From the NCBI RefSeq assembly GCF_016907695.1, contig NZ_JAFBCK010000001.1:2294001-2358000 (forward strand): DNA of 64,000 nucleotides. The letters run 5' to 3'. A program made the position numbers and the translations under genes. The notes beneath the pieces were generated by a model. That model had not been told where the DNA came from, ran no database searches, and saw only the letters and a program-made list of their open reading frames with translations. Source of the stretch: Actinokineospora baliensis. GTDB lineage: Bacteria; Actinomycetota; Actinomycetes; Mycobacteriales; Pseudonocardiaceae. Below, one piece after another: positions 1 to 7,851 of the stretch (positions are counted from its first letter, which is position 1; each line of letters begins with the position of its first letter).

Positions 1-488
1 CGCTCGCTCTCGGTGTCGCTAGCAACGATAATGATTCGCTCCCGTTTGTGGGGTGCGCCAATGTCGGAAGCGCGTACGCACAGCCATCCCGCACGATACC
101 GGCTTTGGGCCAAGTTACCGAGGACTTCGTCGAACCCCTTGCTGAGATGGCCTCGCACGTTCTCCAGGACAACGAGTCCGGGTCGTAGTGTGCGAATAGC
201 TTCTGCGATGTAAGGCCAGATGTGCCGTTCGTCTTCGACTCCTCGTCTTTTGCCAGCAACGCTGAAAGGCTGGCACGGATAGCCAGCCGTCAAGATGTCG
301 ACGCGCCTGACATCGAGCCAGTCGGCCTCCTTCACATCGCCAAGGTTGGGGATGCCGGGGCGGTTGTGCTCGAAGATCCGCTGAGCGGTCTTGTCGATAT
401 CCGAGTACCAGGCGGTCTTCGACCAAAGGACGGTCTCGACCGCCAAGTCCAGTCCCCCGTAGCCCGTGCACAGGGAGCCGATTGTCAA
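1..488 (-). CDS. DNA (cytosine-5-)-methyltransferase, phage-encoded, 3' end outside window
   Basis: Transfers a methyl group from SAM to cytosine C5 in DNA; in a phage this usually protects its DNA from host restriction. On the minus strand the order is motif I LCTGYGGLDLA, catalytic motif IV GYPCQPFSVAGKRRG with the PCQ cysteine, motif VI ENVRG and motif VIII HKRERI. The target-recognition domain and motifs IX-X lie beyond base 1. I chose a TTG at 488 as start because it sits just before motif I and follows a GGAG; an in-frame TTG at 548, overlapping the upstream stop, is the alternative. It is the last visible gene of the leftward early arm. Family call is secure, start is not. Confidence 0.87.
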   Translation of the reverse strand, partial: MTIGSLCTGYGGLDLAVETVLWSKTAWYSDIDKTAQRIFEHNRPGIPNLGDVKEADWLDVRRVDILTAGYPCQPFSVAGKRRGVEDERHIWPYIAEAIRTLRPGLVVLENVRGHLSKGFDEVLGNLAQSRYRAGWLCVRASDIGAPHKRERIIIVASDTESE

Positions 489-540
489 TGGCTCCAGTGG
501 CTCGTCCTTCGTGCTTGAAGGCTGCGCCCTACGTCCTCCG

Positions 541-684
541 CTAGCCAAAGGCGATCCCAGCGACAGTGAGGGTCAGGAGCAGGACCACGAGCCCGGCCGC
601 GGCGATCGCGCGCAGGCGGCTGGCAGCTCGAAACACGTCGTCCGGAAACTGGGTCGGCTCTGCGCAGTCGTGGTGCCTGGTCAA
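541..684 (-). CDS. Small single-pass membrane protein (47 aa)
   Basis: No family recognised. The protein has a short charged N-terminus and one clear C-terminal hydrophobic helix (AIAAAGLVVLLLTLTVAGIAFG region), so it probably sits in the membrane with a tiny outside tail. A TTG start is chosen because GGAGG lies four bases upstream and the TTG overlaps the stop codon of the preceding mini-ORF, which suggests translational coupling. A longer reading from 753 has no better ribosome site. It lies between the DNA polymerase and methyltransferase genes in the early arm. It could be a superinfection-exclusion or lysis-modulating peptide, but nothing in the sequence proves that. Confidence 0.5.
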   Translation of the reverse strand: MTRHHDCAEPTQFPDDVFRAASRLRAIAAAGLVVLLLTLTVAGIAFG

Positions 685-749
685 GCGGCCTCCGTTTTGC
701 AGAAGTGATCGCGATTCAAGAGGAACTCGGGTACATCTTGAGGCTTCAT
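681..749 (-). CDS. Possible 22-aa mini-ORF (MKPQDVPEFL...)
   Basis: An ATG-initiated 22-codon frame with an AAGGAG about ten bases upstream, ending in a TGA that overlaps the TTG start of the following membrane peptide. The coupling and ribosome site argue that it is translated, perhaps only as a leader. Too short to classify. Confidence 0.3.
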   Translation of the reverse strand: MKPQDVPEFLLNRDHFCKTEAA

Positions 750-818
750 GCAAGGGTGTCTCCTTCAGTCACTAGACCGATCAGGTGGTGCTCTCTGGGG
801 TTTGGATAGAGAACCTCT

Positions 819-2624
819 CTAGTGTTCGGCGCCGTACAATGAGCCCCAGGACCGACTACCCACTTCTGGGTCGGTGTCGACCAGAACTGGCCCCATCTGT
901 TCGGCCATAAGGTTCGCGATCCGGTCAGCGCCCCAGTTCGCGCGGTCGGACGGTAAGGACGCAACGACCTCGTCGTGGATTGGAAGGCGTAGGTAGGGAG
1001 TGAACCCCGCGCGGTGGAGCTTCACCAAGCCGCGGCACGTGACATCGCGACTGGTGGACTGAACTACGTAGTTGAGTGCCGCGTATGAACGGCTTGGGTC
1101 AACGGGCAATCGGCGCCCGGATGGGGTGGTGACATAGCCCTGTCCGGCTGCCACCTTGGCGAGCTGGCGGGAGTAAGCCGCTACACCGGGGTACCTGCGG
1201 TCGAAGGCGTCTACGACGCTCTTGGCGGTGTCCATGCTGATGCCGGTCGCTTCGTGCACCATCTTGGCGGCGCCGCCGTAGACGCGGCCGAAGTTCACCG
1301 TCTTGGCGATCTTGCGGTGCTGTTTGTCGTTGGCTTCCGGACCGAATGCGGCTCGGGCGGTCATCATGTGCAGGTCGGCGCCTTCGGCGAAGGCCCGGAT
1401 CATCGTCTGGTCTCGGGCAAGGGCGGCAAGTACTCGTAGTTCTTGTGCCTTGTAGTCAACAGATGCGATGAGTTGGCCTTCGTCTGCGATGAAGCATCTG
1501 CGGATGATCCAGTCGCCTGCGGGCAATGTTTGCGCCGGAATGCCGGTGATCGACATTCGTCCGGTCCGTGCTTGCAGAGTGTTGATCGAGGCGTGGCACC
1601 GGCTGTCGACATCCATCTCACGCAGGAAGGTGTCGACCCATGTGGTCCGCCACTTTCGCGCCCTCTTGGCTTCTTTCACTGCTTTGGCGAACTGGTCACC
1701 TTGAGCCACTAACGTATCCAGCAGTGTCGAGTTGACTTGCCGCTTTCCGCTGGGTGTACGCCCGTTGATGATCACGCCGCGGTGTTCGAGGACGTCGGCA
1801 ACTTGCTCCGTGCTGTTGACGTTGTCGCACCCGAAAGACCGGGCGATCTCGGTGAATCGCTGTTCGTCAGCACTCAAGCGGGAGGAGAGCGCACGGGTGT
1901 ACTCGACATCAACGAGGAAGCCGGTCCGTGCCATGGACGAGCAGATCTCCGCCACTTCGTGCTCGAAGGAGATCAGGTCACGAGCACTGTGTGGGATTCG
2001 TGGCAACAGCATCCCGACCAGCCGCGCCACGAGAATGCAGTCCATCCCGGCATAGAGGTTGTACTCAGGGTGTGCAAGGTCGATCAGTTTCCAGATCTTG
2101 GTCTTGGTGGTCTTGTGCTCTTTGGCCAGTCGGGCCATGAGTCCTTTTACTTCGGCAGCGATTTCCGTGCTGATGTAGTGATCCGTCAAGTCCTCCAGCG
2201 ACGTACCGATTCCGCCCTTGTCCCGTGCTCGGGGGTCGATCAGCTTGGCAAGGATCTGCGTGTCGACCGTCTTGTCCCAGAGCTGTTCTTGGGGTATGCC
2301 CAGGTGTCGGTCGAAGACGGCGAGGTCGAACGAGGCGTTCTGGATGACGAGCTGGTCGAGGCCGAGCAGAGCACGGCGCGCCGCCTCCTCGAAGGGGCGG
2401 CCGTGCTCCACCGGAACTACCCACGCATCCGTCTTGTTGCCAAACTGCACCAATCGGACTCGATTGGTCGGGGCATAGATGTCCAAGCCCGTTGTCTCGG
2501 AGTCCACTGCCAGACCGCGCAGGTGTCGGCGGACGAAGTCCTTGAACCGAGTCAGGTCGCTTTCATGTTCGACAACATGGATGCGGACGGCCTCACCTTG
2601 AACGGTGTAGGTCTGTTCGCGCAA
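819..2624 (-). CDS. Phage DNA polymerase I (family A) with 3'-5' exonuclease
   Basis: Replicative polymerase of the phage. The N-terminal third carries the DEDD proofreading exonuclease: DSETTGLD (residues 41-48), NASFDLAVFD, and YAGMDCILVARL. The C-terminal half carries polymerase motif A SVDYKAQELR, motif B RKIAKTVNFGRVYGG and motif C LPIHDEVV with the catalytic aspartate. There is no 5'-3' exonuclease domain, as is normal for phage enzymes of about 600 residues. The TTG start follows GGAGGG by four bases. It is downstream of thyX and an HTH gene in the same leftward transcript. The motifs make the assignment firm. Confidence 0.96.
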   Translation of the reverse strand: MREQTYTVQGEAVRIHVVEHESDLTRFKDFVRRHLRGLAVDSETTGLDIYAPTNRVRLVQFGNKTDAWVVPVEHGRPFEEAARRALLGLDQLVIQNASFDLAVFDRHLGIPQEQLWDKTVDTQILAKLIDPRARDKGGIGTSLEDLTDHYISTEIAAEVKGLMARLAKEHKTTKTKIWKLIDLAHPEYNLYAGMDCILVARLVGMLLPRIPHSARDLISFEHEVAEICSSMARTGFLVDVEYTRALSSRLSADEQRFTEIARSFGCDNVNSTEQVADVLEHRGVIINGRTPSGKRQVNSTLLDTLVAQGDQFAKAVKEAKRARKWRTTWVDTFLREMDVDSRCHASINTLQARTGRMSITGIPAQTLPAGDWIIRRCFIADEGQLIASVDYKAQELRVLAALARDQTMIRAFAEGADLHMMTARAAFGPEANDKQHRKIAKTVNFGRVYGGAAKMVHEATGISMDTAKSVVDAFDRRYPGVAAYSRQLAKVAAGQGYVTTPSGRRLPVDPSRSYAALNYVVQSTSRDVTCRGLVKLHRAGFTPYLRLPIHDEVVASLPSDRANWGADRIANLMAEQMGPVLVDTDPEVGSRSWGSLYGAEH

Positions 2625-2655
2625 TAGCCCTCCGGGGCGGCCTTCGAGAATCGGG

Positions 2656-2931
2656 CTAAACTGGGTGGTAAATTCCTCGGACGATTCGACTCACGGTCGC
2701 CCGGTTGAGGTCGAAGCGATCGGCGATCCAGGCTTGCGACCGACCCTCCTTGCTGAACCTCCGGATTCGTGCGACTTCGGCGACGCTTAGCTTCTTCCGA
2801 TTGTCGACCTTGGATTTCATCACCGCGAGGTCTTGCACAACCTCACGGTATCGCGCCCGCAGCTCGTCGAGTTCCCTTTGGACGTTGACGAACGGGTCCG
2901 GACGTCGGCTGGAGTATGCGACTACCGTCAC
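2656..2931 (-). CDS. Small HTH protein (resolvase-type helix-turn-helix)
   Basis: A 91-residue protein with an N-terminal coiled-coil-like stretch (ELDELRARYREVVQDL) and a C-terminal helix-turn-helix, residues about 52-88, of the Hin/recombinase type: LSVAEVARIRRF, then QAWIADRFDLNRATVSRIV. It probably binds DNA as a small regulator or replication accessory. The GTG start overlaps the TGA of the upstream gene (GTGA), so the two are translationally coupled. No catalytic domain is attached, so it is not itself a recombinase. Confidence 0.75.
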   Translation of the reverse strand: MTVVAYSSRRPDPFVNVQRELDELRARYREVVQDLAVMKSKVDNRKKLSVAEVARIRRFSKEGRSQAWIADRFDLNRATVSRIVRGIYHPV

Positions 2932-3095
2932 GTAGGTGTCCCTGCCCTCTTGCAGTAGGCGACCCATTTTTCGGCCGCGTAGACGACTTCCTCGGCGGGA
3001 GTGTGGATTACTAGTTCTTTGTCCTCGAACAGGACTTCGGCAGGAGAGAAGATGGATACTGCGCCGGTGACGTCGAGCACGTAGACGGTCGTCAT
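2928..3095 (-). CDS. Hypothetical phage protein (55 aa)
   Basis: A 55-residue acidic protein, MTTVYVLDVTGAVSIF onward, predicted mostly as short beta strands followed by one helix. ATG start overlaps the thyX stop (ATGA) and its own stop overlaps the next start, so it is one link in a tightly coupled trio thyX - this gene - HTH gene. No family is recognised. A longer upstream reading would lie inside thyX and is rejected. Confidence 0.65.
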   Translation of the reverse strand: MTTVYVLDVTGAVSIFSPAEVLFEDKELVIHTPAEEVVYAAEKWVAYCKRAGTPT

Positions 3096-3817
3096 CGCGG
3101 AAAGCCAGGCGCGCGACCCGCAAGGTCCTGTACTGAGTTCGGCGCGATGCCCGACAGCGCGTTCTCGACCTCTGCGCAGAAGCTCGCGAGTTCGCTGCCC
3201 TGGGAGGTGCTGTGGGCAGACCACATGAGGTCACGCCACGCACGGACGGTCGCGGTGACCACCACGGGCGCCTCGGTGCTGTTGGGCAGGATCGAGTGCG
3301 CTGTCTGCCTCGCTGTCGAGCGGTCCAGCCCGTTCCGCACAAGCAGGGTCATCAAGCGCTCGTAGGCGGCACGTGCGTGGACGTCCTGCTCGTGGACGAT
3401 CGCCGCGGCCTGGTCGGCATCGCTGTCCGCCAGGCTCTCAAGGACCGGTGGCATCACGACTCCGACGTGATCGGCATCGAGCTCGCCGTGGGACAGGGTC
3501 GAGATCGACAGACGTCGGTGCAGACTGAGTTCTGCGATCATCGCTCGTGATGCGCCCTCGACATAGAGCGTGATGCTCACGTGCTCGAAGATCGACATGT
3601 TTCCTTGCCGGATCGCCTCGCCGAGAAACGCCCGGTTGTTCGCCGTTGCTGGGTGTGGCCGATCGAAACTGAGCGACTGAGCCCGTCCGATGAACTCGGC
3701 GACGTTATCGGCTTCTGTTCCCTCGATGTTGTAATCCATCCAATCGTCAATGGCGAAGGGAGGCCCCTCGCCGTAGATGGGAGCGAGTCGGGTGTGGGCG
3801 ATGACAGAAACGTTCAA
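3092..3817 (-). CDS. thyX: ThyX-like flavin-dependent thymidylate synthase with altered signature
   Basis: Makes dTMP from dUMP using FAD, NADPH and methylene-tetrahydrofolate, supplying thymidylate for phage replication. Length (241 aa) and overall pattern fit ThyX: N-terminal region with IFEHV around residue 76, signature block near 99-113, and the C-terminal ILPNSTEAPVVVTATVRAWR. Actinobacterial enzymes carry RHR-x-x-S-x-S-x-LS-x-RY in the signature; here it reads LHRRLSISTLSHGE, so the first arginine and the final RY are gone. The dUMP/flavin contacts may therefore be altered and activity is uncertain. It is coupled by ATGA to the next gene. Confidence 0.88.
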   Translation of the reverse strand: MNVSVIAHTRLAPIYGEGPPFAIDDWMDYNIEGTEADNVAEFIGRAQSLSFDRPHPATANNRAFLGEAIRQGNMSIFEHVSITLYVEGASRAMIAELSLHRRLSISTLSHGELDADHVGVVMPPVLESLADSDADQAAAIVHEQDVHARAAYERLMTLLVRNGLDRSTARQTAHSILPNSTEAPVVVTATVRAWRDLMWSAHSTSQGSELASFCAEVENALSGIAPNSVQDLAGRAPGFPR

Positions 3818-3868
3818 CTGAACTCCTCCGCCGAAGAGCGACGTCTCTGGGGAGACGTAGGGGATTGC

Positions 3869-4363
3869 CTACTTGACGAACTCGGGCTTGCACTGCTCGT
3901 TGCGGTCCCGCTCCGAGCAGAAGAACCCCCGATAGGGCTTGCCCGACGACTTCGAAATGCCGCTCATGTACTTCATCGAGCCGTGCTTGCAGTAGCGTTC
4001 CTGGCCATCGGGGGCCTGCTCGGCTCCTGCGGGCTTGCCGGGCTGTTGCGAGCTGGAACCGGCCGCACTGGGCGAGTACGCCTTGTGCAGAGCCTTGGCC
4101 GCGGCGTCGGTCGCGGTGATGAGTCGGCCGATGGCGGGGCGGTCCTCAAGGCGGGCGGCGACGTGGTCCACCGTCGCGCCACGGATGACGATCCACGGCG
4201 CTTCGTATCCCGTCCCGGCCTTGAGCGTCACCGACACGGCGGCGGCCGGACTCGTCTGGTTGGGAGCGGAGGCGGGATCGCTGTCCTGCTCCCAGGAGCC
4301 GGAGCTGGTCGTGTCCTTCTGCGCCTCGTCGGCGCCGTCGTGCTCGAAGGGGTCAAAGGTCAT
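3869..4363 (-). CDS. Hypothetical phage protein with C-terminal Cys/His cluster
   Basis: A 164-residue protein: an acidic low-complexity N-terminus (about 1-40), a beta-rich middle (VSVTLKAGTGYEAPWIVIRG), a disordered Ser/Pro/Gly linker, and a C-terminal 40 residues with YCKHGSMKYM, FFCSERDRNEQC, a likely zinc-binding knuckle (two Cys-containing pairs and a His). This layout recurs in actinophage replication regions, where it may be a DNA-binding accessory, but I do not recognise a named family. It lies between the sigma-like gene and thyX. Confidence 0.7.
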   Translation of the reverse strand: MTFDPFEHDGADEAQKDTTSSGSWEQDSDPASAPNQTSPAAAVSVTLKAGTGYEAPWIVIRGATVDHVAARLEDRPAIGRLITATDAAAKALHKAYSPSAAGSSSQQPGKPAGAEQAPDGQERYCKHGSMKYMSGISKSSGKPYRGFFCSERDRNEQCKPEFVK

Positions 4364-4449
4364 TGAGGGTTGGGTCTCCCGTCAGTGGAATGGAAGATGG
4401 GGAATGCGTTCGCGGTCCGGTTTCCGGTACCGCAGCGGGGCGAACCGAC

Positions 4450-5064
4450 TCAGTAGTGCTTGCCGGTGAGGGCCTGGGCTTGATCGTTCGTGAGCACTTG
4501 GCGTGATCCCGGACCGGCGGTGACCTGGTTCGTGTGGTCGCGATGTGCGCGGTTCATGTGGCGTGTGAGTGACTCGATCGCGCGCTGTAGGTGCTTGCGC
4601 CGGGTCGAGCCGCCCACGGGTTCGCGGCGCAGGTAGACCTCGCCAATGATTCTGGAGTGTCCAGGATTGGCTTCGCTGAGCCGAAGCAAACCTGCGTGCG
4701 CGTCCATCCGTTCGACGTCAACGGTTTCCTCCCGCTCGTCGAGTACACCGCTGTCGAGGAGTCGGCGCACTTCGTCTGTTCCGTAGTGCCACTGGCCGCT
4801 GAACACGTCGAAGTCATCGCGGTGTTCCGATGCGATGCGGACGCCGATGCGGTTGAGGACGTCGGCACGGGCCGCGGGGTCCAGCTGGGCGGCCTGCGTC
4901 GCGTATCGGTCTTCGAGCAACCGCAGCGCGATCTCTTGTGTGAGGTCGTCCGCGTCGATCACGTCGGACCAGCGATCTGAGGTTCGGCGCGCCGCTCGTT
5001 CGATGTCGGGCAGGATGGACGCGAGAGCGTGGCCCAATCCCTCTCCATTCTTGTTGTGCGTCAT
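4450..5064 (-). CDS. Sigma-70-like phage protein
   Basis: A 204-residue protein whose residues about 20-50 (WSDVIDADDLTQEIALRLLE) match the conserved sigma region 2 pattern D-DLxQE, followed by helical segments. A convincing region 4 helix-turn-helix is not obvious, so it may be a partial sigma or a derived replication or transcription accessory. The ATG overlaps the stop of the upstream phosphoesterase (ATGA), showing coupling. If active it could direct late transcription of the phage; that is inference. Confidence 0.65.
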   Translation of the reverse strand: MTHNKNGEGLGHALASILPDIERAARRTSDRWSDVIDADDLTQEIALRLLEDRYATQAAQLDPAARADVLNRIGVRIASEHRDDFDVFSGQWHYGTDEVRRLLDSGVLDEREETVDVERMDAHAGLLRLSEANPGHSRIIGEVYLRREPVGGSTRRKHLQRAIESLTRHMNRAHRDHTNQVTAGPGSRQVLTNDQAQALTGKHY

Positions 5065-5828
5065 AGGCGGTACAGGACCCCATCGACAGAGAATCGCTTT
5101 CCCTCGATGAAGACGAGTTCGGGTTGCACTGTCTTCTCTTCGGTGGTGACGAGTGCGAATCCCTGCTGCCAGTTGCCCGTACCGCCCTTGAGGTAGCCGG
5201 CCTGCCTCATGTCCATGAGGTTTCCGACTTCCATCCCTACGAGCGTCTTTCCCACTTCTCCGCCATAGCCGGATGTGTGGGCACCGATGCCCATTCGGTG
5301 GGTGTGGCCCATGATCACCGACGATCCGAACCGTCTCGCGGCGTTCAATGCCGTGTTGCCCGCGATCTGACTTAGCCCGATCTTCCCGAGGTGACCATGT
5401 GTCATGATCCATCCCGGCGAGAATGGGTAGAAGTCTGGGAGAAGGCGTGCGCCGAAACCGTCGAAGTCGAGCATCACGTCCAGCGTGAACGCGCCTGACT
5501 CGGCGAGCGCAGGCGCGTACTTCGCGAGGTATTCACGGGGTCGCAGGTCGTGATTGCCCTCGATCACTCCGATGGGTCCGTCGTAGACGTCCCGCAGTGG
5601 TGAGAAGAAGTTCCTCTTGGCGTACTCGGCGTCCTCGAATACTGATCCTTGGAACTCCGCGGCCGTGTCCTTGGACCACCGCGACGGCTGCGGGAAATCC
5701 ATCAGGTCTCCGATCTGCACGACCTCGTCTGGCTGGTAGTCGGCTACGAATCGGATCACCGAACGAAGTGCTTTGCGGTCTTCGTAGGGCATCTGGGTAT
5801 CGGATATGACGACGTACCGTTTGGTCAA
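5061..5828 (-). CDS. Calcineurin-like metallophosphoesterase
   Basis: A 255-residue phosphoesterase that uses a di-metal centre. Motifs in order are SDTQMP (residues about 9-14), GDLMDF, GNHDLR, MTHGHLG and GHTHRMG, i.e. the D-x-x, GD, GNHD, GH and GHTH metal ligands of the family. The substrate is unknown; phage members act on nucleic-acid ends, nucleotides or protein phosphate. It sits between the split primase and the sigma-like gene, so a replication or nucleotide role is plausible. Confidence 0.88.
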   Translation of the reverse strand: MTKRYVVISDTQMPYEDRKALRSVIRFVADYQPDEVVQIGDLMDFPQPSRWSKDTAAEFQGSVFEDAEYAKRNFFSPLRDVYDGPIGVIEGNHDLRPREYLAKYAPALAESGAFTLDVMLDFDGFGARLLPDFYPFSPGWIMTHGHLGKIGLSQIAGNTALNAARRFGSSVIMGHTHRMGIGAHTSGYGGEVGKTLVGMEVGNLMDMRQAGYLKGGTGNWQQGFALVTTEEKTVQPELVFIEGKRFSVDGVLYRL

Positions 5829-5937
5829 ACACTATCCTCCGGGATCATCTCGTTCAGTCGGGCGAGAAGAGTTCATCTGCCGTACAAGGTGTCTCGGCGT
5901 CACCAGCTAGGCGATCGCGTCGGGTCGCACCACTTTC

Positions 5938-6603
5938 TCACCTGTGGACTCTTCGCCTGAGTTCACCGGCGCCGTTTTTGACGACGGTGGAGTTCACGTC
6001 TTCGCCGTCAGCCATTCGAATGATCACACCGTTGGGGAGGTCCGCTGCGACGGTGTTGGCGAACTTGATTCCAGCCTGGTCACCATCCGCGAGAATGAGA
6101 ACCAGCTCGTAGCCGAGCAAGGGCTCTCGAAACACACTCTTCCAGCTCCCGGCCCCGGGTATCCCGATCGCGGGCACACCGGAAATTGTGGCTGTTATCG
6201 CGTCGATCTCTCCCTCCGTGACGGCGATCTGTTCGTCATTCCGGATGATCTCCAGGGTGTTGTATATCCGAGGGCGGTCACCGGCCACGGTGTTGTACTT
6301 GCCGTGGTATTCGTGCGAGCAGGCGTCATCGAGGCACCGAAAGCGGATAGAGACCACCGACCACTCGCGACCGGGACTCACTCGAAGGTAAGGGATGGCG
6401 AGCATTCCCCGGTAGGGCTCGTGTCCTGGTAGTGGATCAGACACGTAGCCAAGGCGGTAGGTGGCGGTCTTGTCCGCGATGCTCGGTGCCAGCAGGCCGC
6501 GCGTCGCCAAATGCTCTTCGCCGGGACTTCCTGGCAGGCTGGCGTGGTAGCGGCCCGTTGCCTCTGCCAAGAATCTCCTCCGCACGGCGGACTGCCGCGC
6601 CAT
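5938..6603 (-). CDS. DNA primase, TOPRIM-containing part
   Basis: A 221-residue DnaG-type core without a zinc finger. Residues 20-60 (HLATRGL, TYRLGYV) match the region that normally follows the zinc domain in primases. The TOPRIM fold follows with TEGEIDA (E130) and ADGDQAG (D173, D175) as metal ligands. It begins inside the preceding zinc-domain gene, in another frame, overlapping it by 167 bases. The ATG at 6603 has a good AGAGGAGAA ribosome site, so independent translation is possible; +1 frameshifting from the zinc frame is the alternative. A full helicase or C-terminal domain is absent. Confidence 0.88.
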   Translation of the reverse strand: MARQSAVRRRFLAEATGRYHASLPGSPGEEHLATRGLLAPSIADKTATYRLGYVSDPLPGHEPYRGMLAIPYLRVSPGREWSVVSIRFRCLDDACSHEYHGKYNTVAGDRPRIYNTLEIIRNDEQIAVTEGEIDAITATISGVPAIGIPGAGSWKSVFREPLLGYELVLILADGDQAGIKFANTVAADLPNGVIIRMADGEDVNSTVVKNGAGELRRRVHR

Positions 6604-6820
6604 GAGCGATCTTCTCCTCTCTCATGATCAGTTGGATGACCCCGCCTTTGGTGCCGCAGCCGTGGCAGTTAAAGGCGTTGTGCGTGTAGCTGACCGAGGC
6701 TGATGGGCGGGATTCCGCGTGGAACGGGCACAGACATCTGAGCCAGGGCCGGCCGTTGTCGGACGGCGGTTCCCAGTCGGGGTAGTACACCTGGATCACG
6801 CGTACAACCTGAACATCCAC
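6437..6820 (-). CDS. DNA primase, CHC2 zinc-finger part
   Basis: The N-terminal part carries a CHC2 primase zinc finger: CPFH (C31, H34) and CHGC (C52, C55) with the typical KGGVIQLIM helix behind it. The frame still looks primase-like to about residue 80 (AVRRAEEILGRG) and then turns into basic low-complexity sequence where the TOPRIM gene overlaps it. It probably works with the TOPRIM polypeptide as a two-piece primase. The start is a GTG at 6820 without a strong ribosome site; a GTG at codon 8 is also possible. An 18-bp operator-like site lies immediately upstream. Confidence 0.8.
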   Translation of the reverse strand: MDVQVVRVIQVYYPDWEPPSDNGRPWLRCLCPFHAESRPSASVSYTHNAFNCHGCGTKGGVIQLIMREEKIAHGAAVRRAEEILGRGNGPLPRQPARKSRRRAFGDARPAGTEHRGQDRHLPPWLRV

Positions 6821-6822
6821 TG

Positions 6823-6840
6823 TCTGTCCGAAGTACAGTT
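6823..6840 (-). promoter_or_regulatory. Operator-like 18-bp repeat, copy 4
   Basis: Minus-strand AACTGTACTTCGGACAGA, with an imperfect dyad CTGTnCnnnGnACAG at its core. It lies between the TAA of the endonuclease VII gene (two bases shared) and the GTG of the primase zinc gene. Identical or near-identical copies are at 8686, 10279 and 18258. Confidence 0.7.
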
Positions 6841-7273
6841 AGGGGCCGAAGAGTACCCGCCACGCGGGCGGGTCCTCCAGGTACTCAGCGGCCCGGCGAA
6901 GGGCGTCGGGATTGTCGCGGAGGTGTCCGAGGACATCCCTGTTGCAGGTCTTGCACAGCAGGCCACGTACGCATCGGCCGCAACTGAGCGGTCCCGGGCA
7001 GCATCGGTGGTCATGGTCGACCGATAGACGGCGACCTCCGGTGCCCTTGGCTCTCCGGCAGATGTGGCAGGCCCCGCCTTGAGCGGCGTAGAGGGCGTCG
7101 TACTGACCGGGAGTCAAGCCGTAGGTTCGCAACACGTGGCGGTCCCGTGCTGCCTGCCTGAGTGCTCGCTGTCGCAGTCGCTGATGAGTCGCGCACCGAG
7201 GGCCGGGATGGGGTGCCGGTCGTCGAGGTGCCGCGGCAGGGCAATCCTTGCAGCGTCGCGGCGTGGCTGGCAT
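6839..7273 (-). CDS. Recombination endonuclease VII-type HNH nuclease
   Basis: A 144-residue enzyme of the T4 gp49-like endonuclease VII family, which cuts branched DNA such as Holliday junctions. The N-terminus is basic and proline-rich. The family block begins at YGLTPGQYDALYAAQGG, with zinc ligands CHICRR and a later CKTCN, the catalytic VDHDH, and VRGLLC. It ends with the usual DNPDALRRAAEYL helix. It sits between a conserved phage gene and the primase in the replication operon, consistent with resolving replication or recombination intermediates before packaging. Confidence 0.93.
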   Translation of the reverse strand: MPATPRRCKDCPAAAPRRPAPHPGPRCATHQRLRQRALRQAARDRHVLRTYGLTPGQYDALYAAQGGACHICRRAKGTGGRRLSVDHDHRCCPGPLSCGRCVRGLLCKTCNRDVLGHLRDNPDALRRAAEYLEDPPAWRVLFGP

Positions 7274-7663
7274 CTAGGCGGCCAGCACCAGGGCCGGATT
7301 GAGGAACTCGTCGCGAAGGCGACCTGCGATACGGGTGAAGCTCTCCCGGAACCCATCGTTTAGCGAGACAAGATCGCCCAGCAGCGTGGTGCTGGAGTGA
7401 GCGAAGATGTCAGGGGCAATGCCTGCCCAGGCGAGTACTGAGCGAGGCGGGACCATCGAGACTCCGTCGTAGTGAGTCAGCGTGGTCCAACTCGACTCGA
7501 CGGCCGGCGGGATGGCACCCGCGCGGACGGCGAGCTCGCACAGCACACCCCAGACGCACCAGACCGGCCCGGCGGGTGTTTCGGTTCGTAGGGCGTGGAA
7601 TCCTTGGCGGAACTCGCCGGACTCCAGTGCGGCGGCCCACTCTTCCGCGATCTCGCGGTGCAT
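7274..7663 (-). CDS. Conserved phage protein of unknown function
   Basis: A 129-residue protein of a widespread phage/actinobacterial family of about 110-130 residues: an N-terminal IAEEWAAALESGEFRQGFHALR, a central WGVLCELAVRAG, and a C-terminal LVSLNDGFRESFTRIAGRL. Function of the family is unknown to me; the conserved Cys and Trp positions suggest a compact globular domain. Its stop lies directly before the start of the endonuclease VII gene. It is probably cytosolic. Confidence 0.8.
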   Translation of the reverse strand: MHREIAEEWAAALESGEFRQGFHALRTETPAGPVWCVWGVLCELAVRAGAIPPAVESSWTTLTHYDGVSMVPPRSVLAWAGIAPDIFAHSSTTLLGDLVSLNDGFRESFTRIAGRLRDEFLNPALVLAA

Positions 7664-7665
7664 GG

Positions 7666-7845
7666 TCAGTCGGTCCCTTCGTCGTAGTCGTCGTCGAGCA
7701 GATCCGGGTCATCGCCGCTACGCGGACGATCGCATTCCTCGCAGCAATAGAAGTCGTCTTCTGGGCCGAATGATTTTTCACTGTCAGAATCTCGATCTGG
7801 TGCGCCGAGATCACTGACGCCATCGGCGTCGATCAGGTCCAACAT
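7666..7845 (-). CDS. Small acidic protein with Cys triplet (59 aa)
   Basis: A strongly acidic 59-residue protein with a short cysteine cluster, YCCEECDRP, in the middle and a poly-Asp tail (DLLDDDYDEGTD). ATG at 7845 is preceded by GAGG at very short distance; TTG one codon later has better spacing and may be the real start. It lies between the helicase stop and the conserved 129-aa gene. The acidic tail could mimic DNA or bind a basic partner; the Cys cluster could hold a metal. No family recognised. Confidence 0.6.
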   Translation of the reverse strand: MLDLIDADGVSDLGAPDRDSDSEKSFGPEDDFYCCEECDRPRSGDDPDLLDDDYDEGTD

Positions 7846-7851
7846 TCCTCG

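Noticed and set aside
2441..2458. AAACTGCACCAATCGGACT, a loose match to the operator-like repeat in the polymerase gene
   Set aside because: The centre differs and it is within conserved coding sequence.
6823..6840. LexA (SOS) box interpretation of the repeat
   Set aside because: Actinobacterial SOS boxes read CGAAC-n4-GTTCG; the CTGT...ACAG spacing here is 15 bp and does not match that, nor exactly the 16-bp proteobacterial box.
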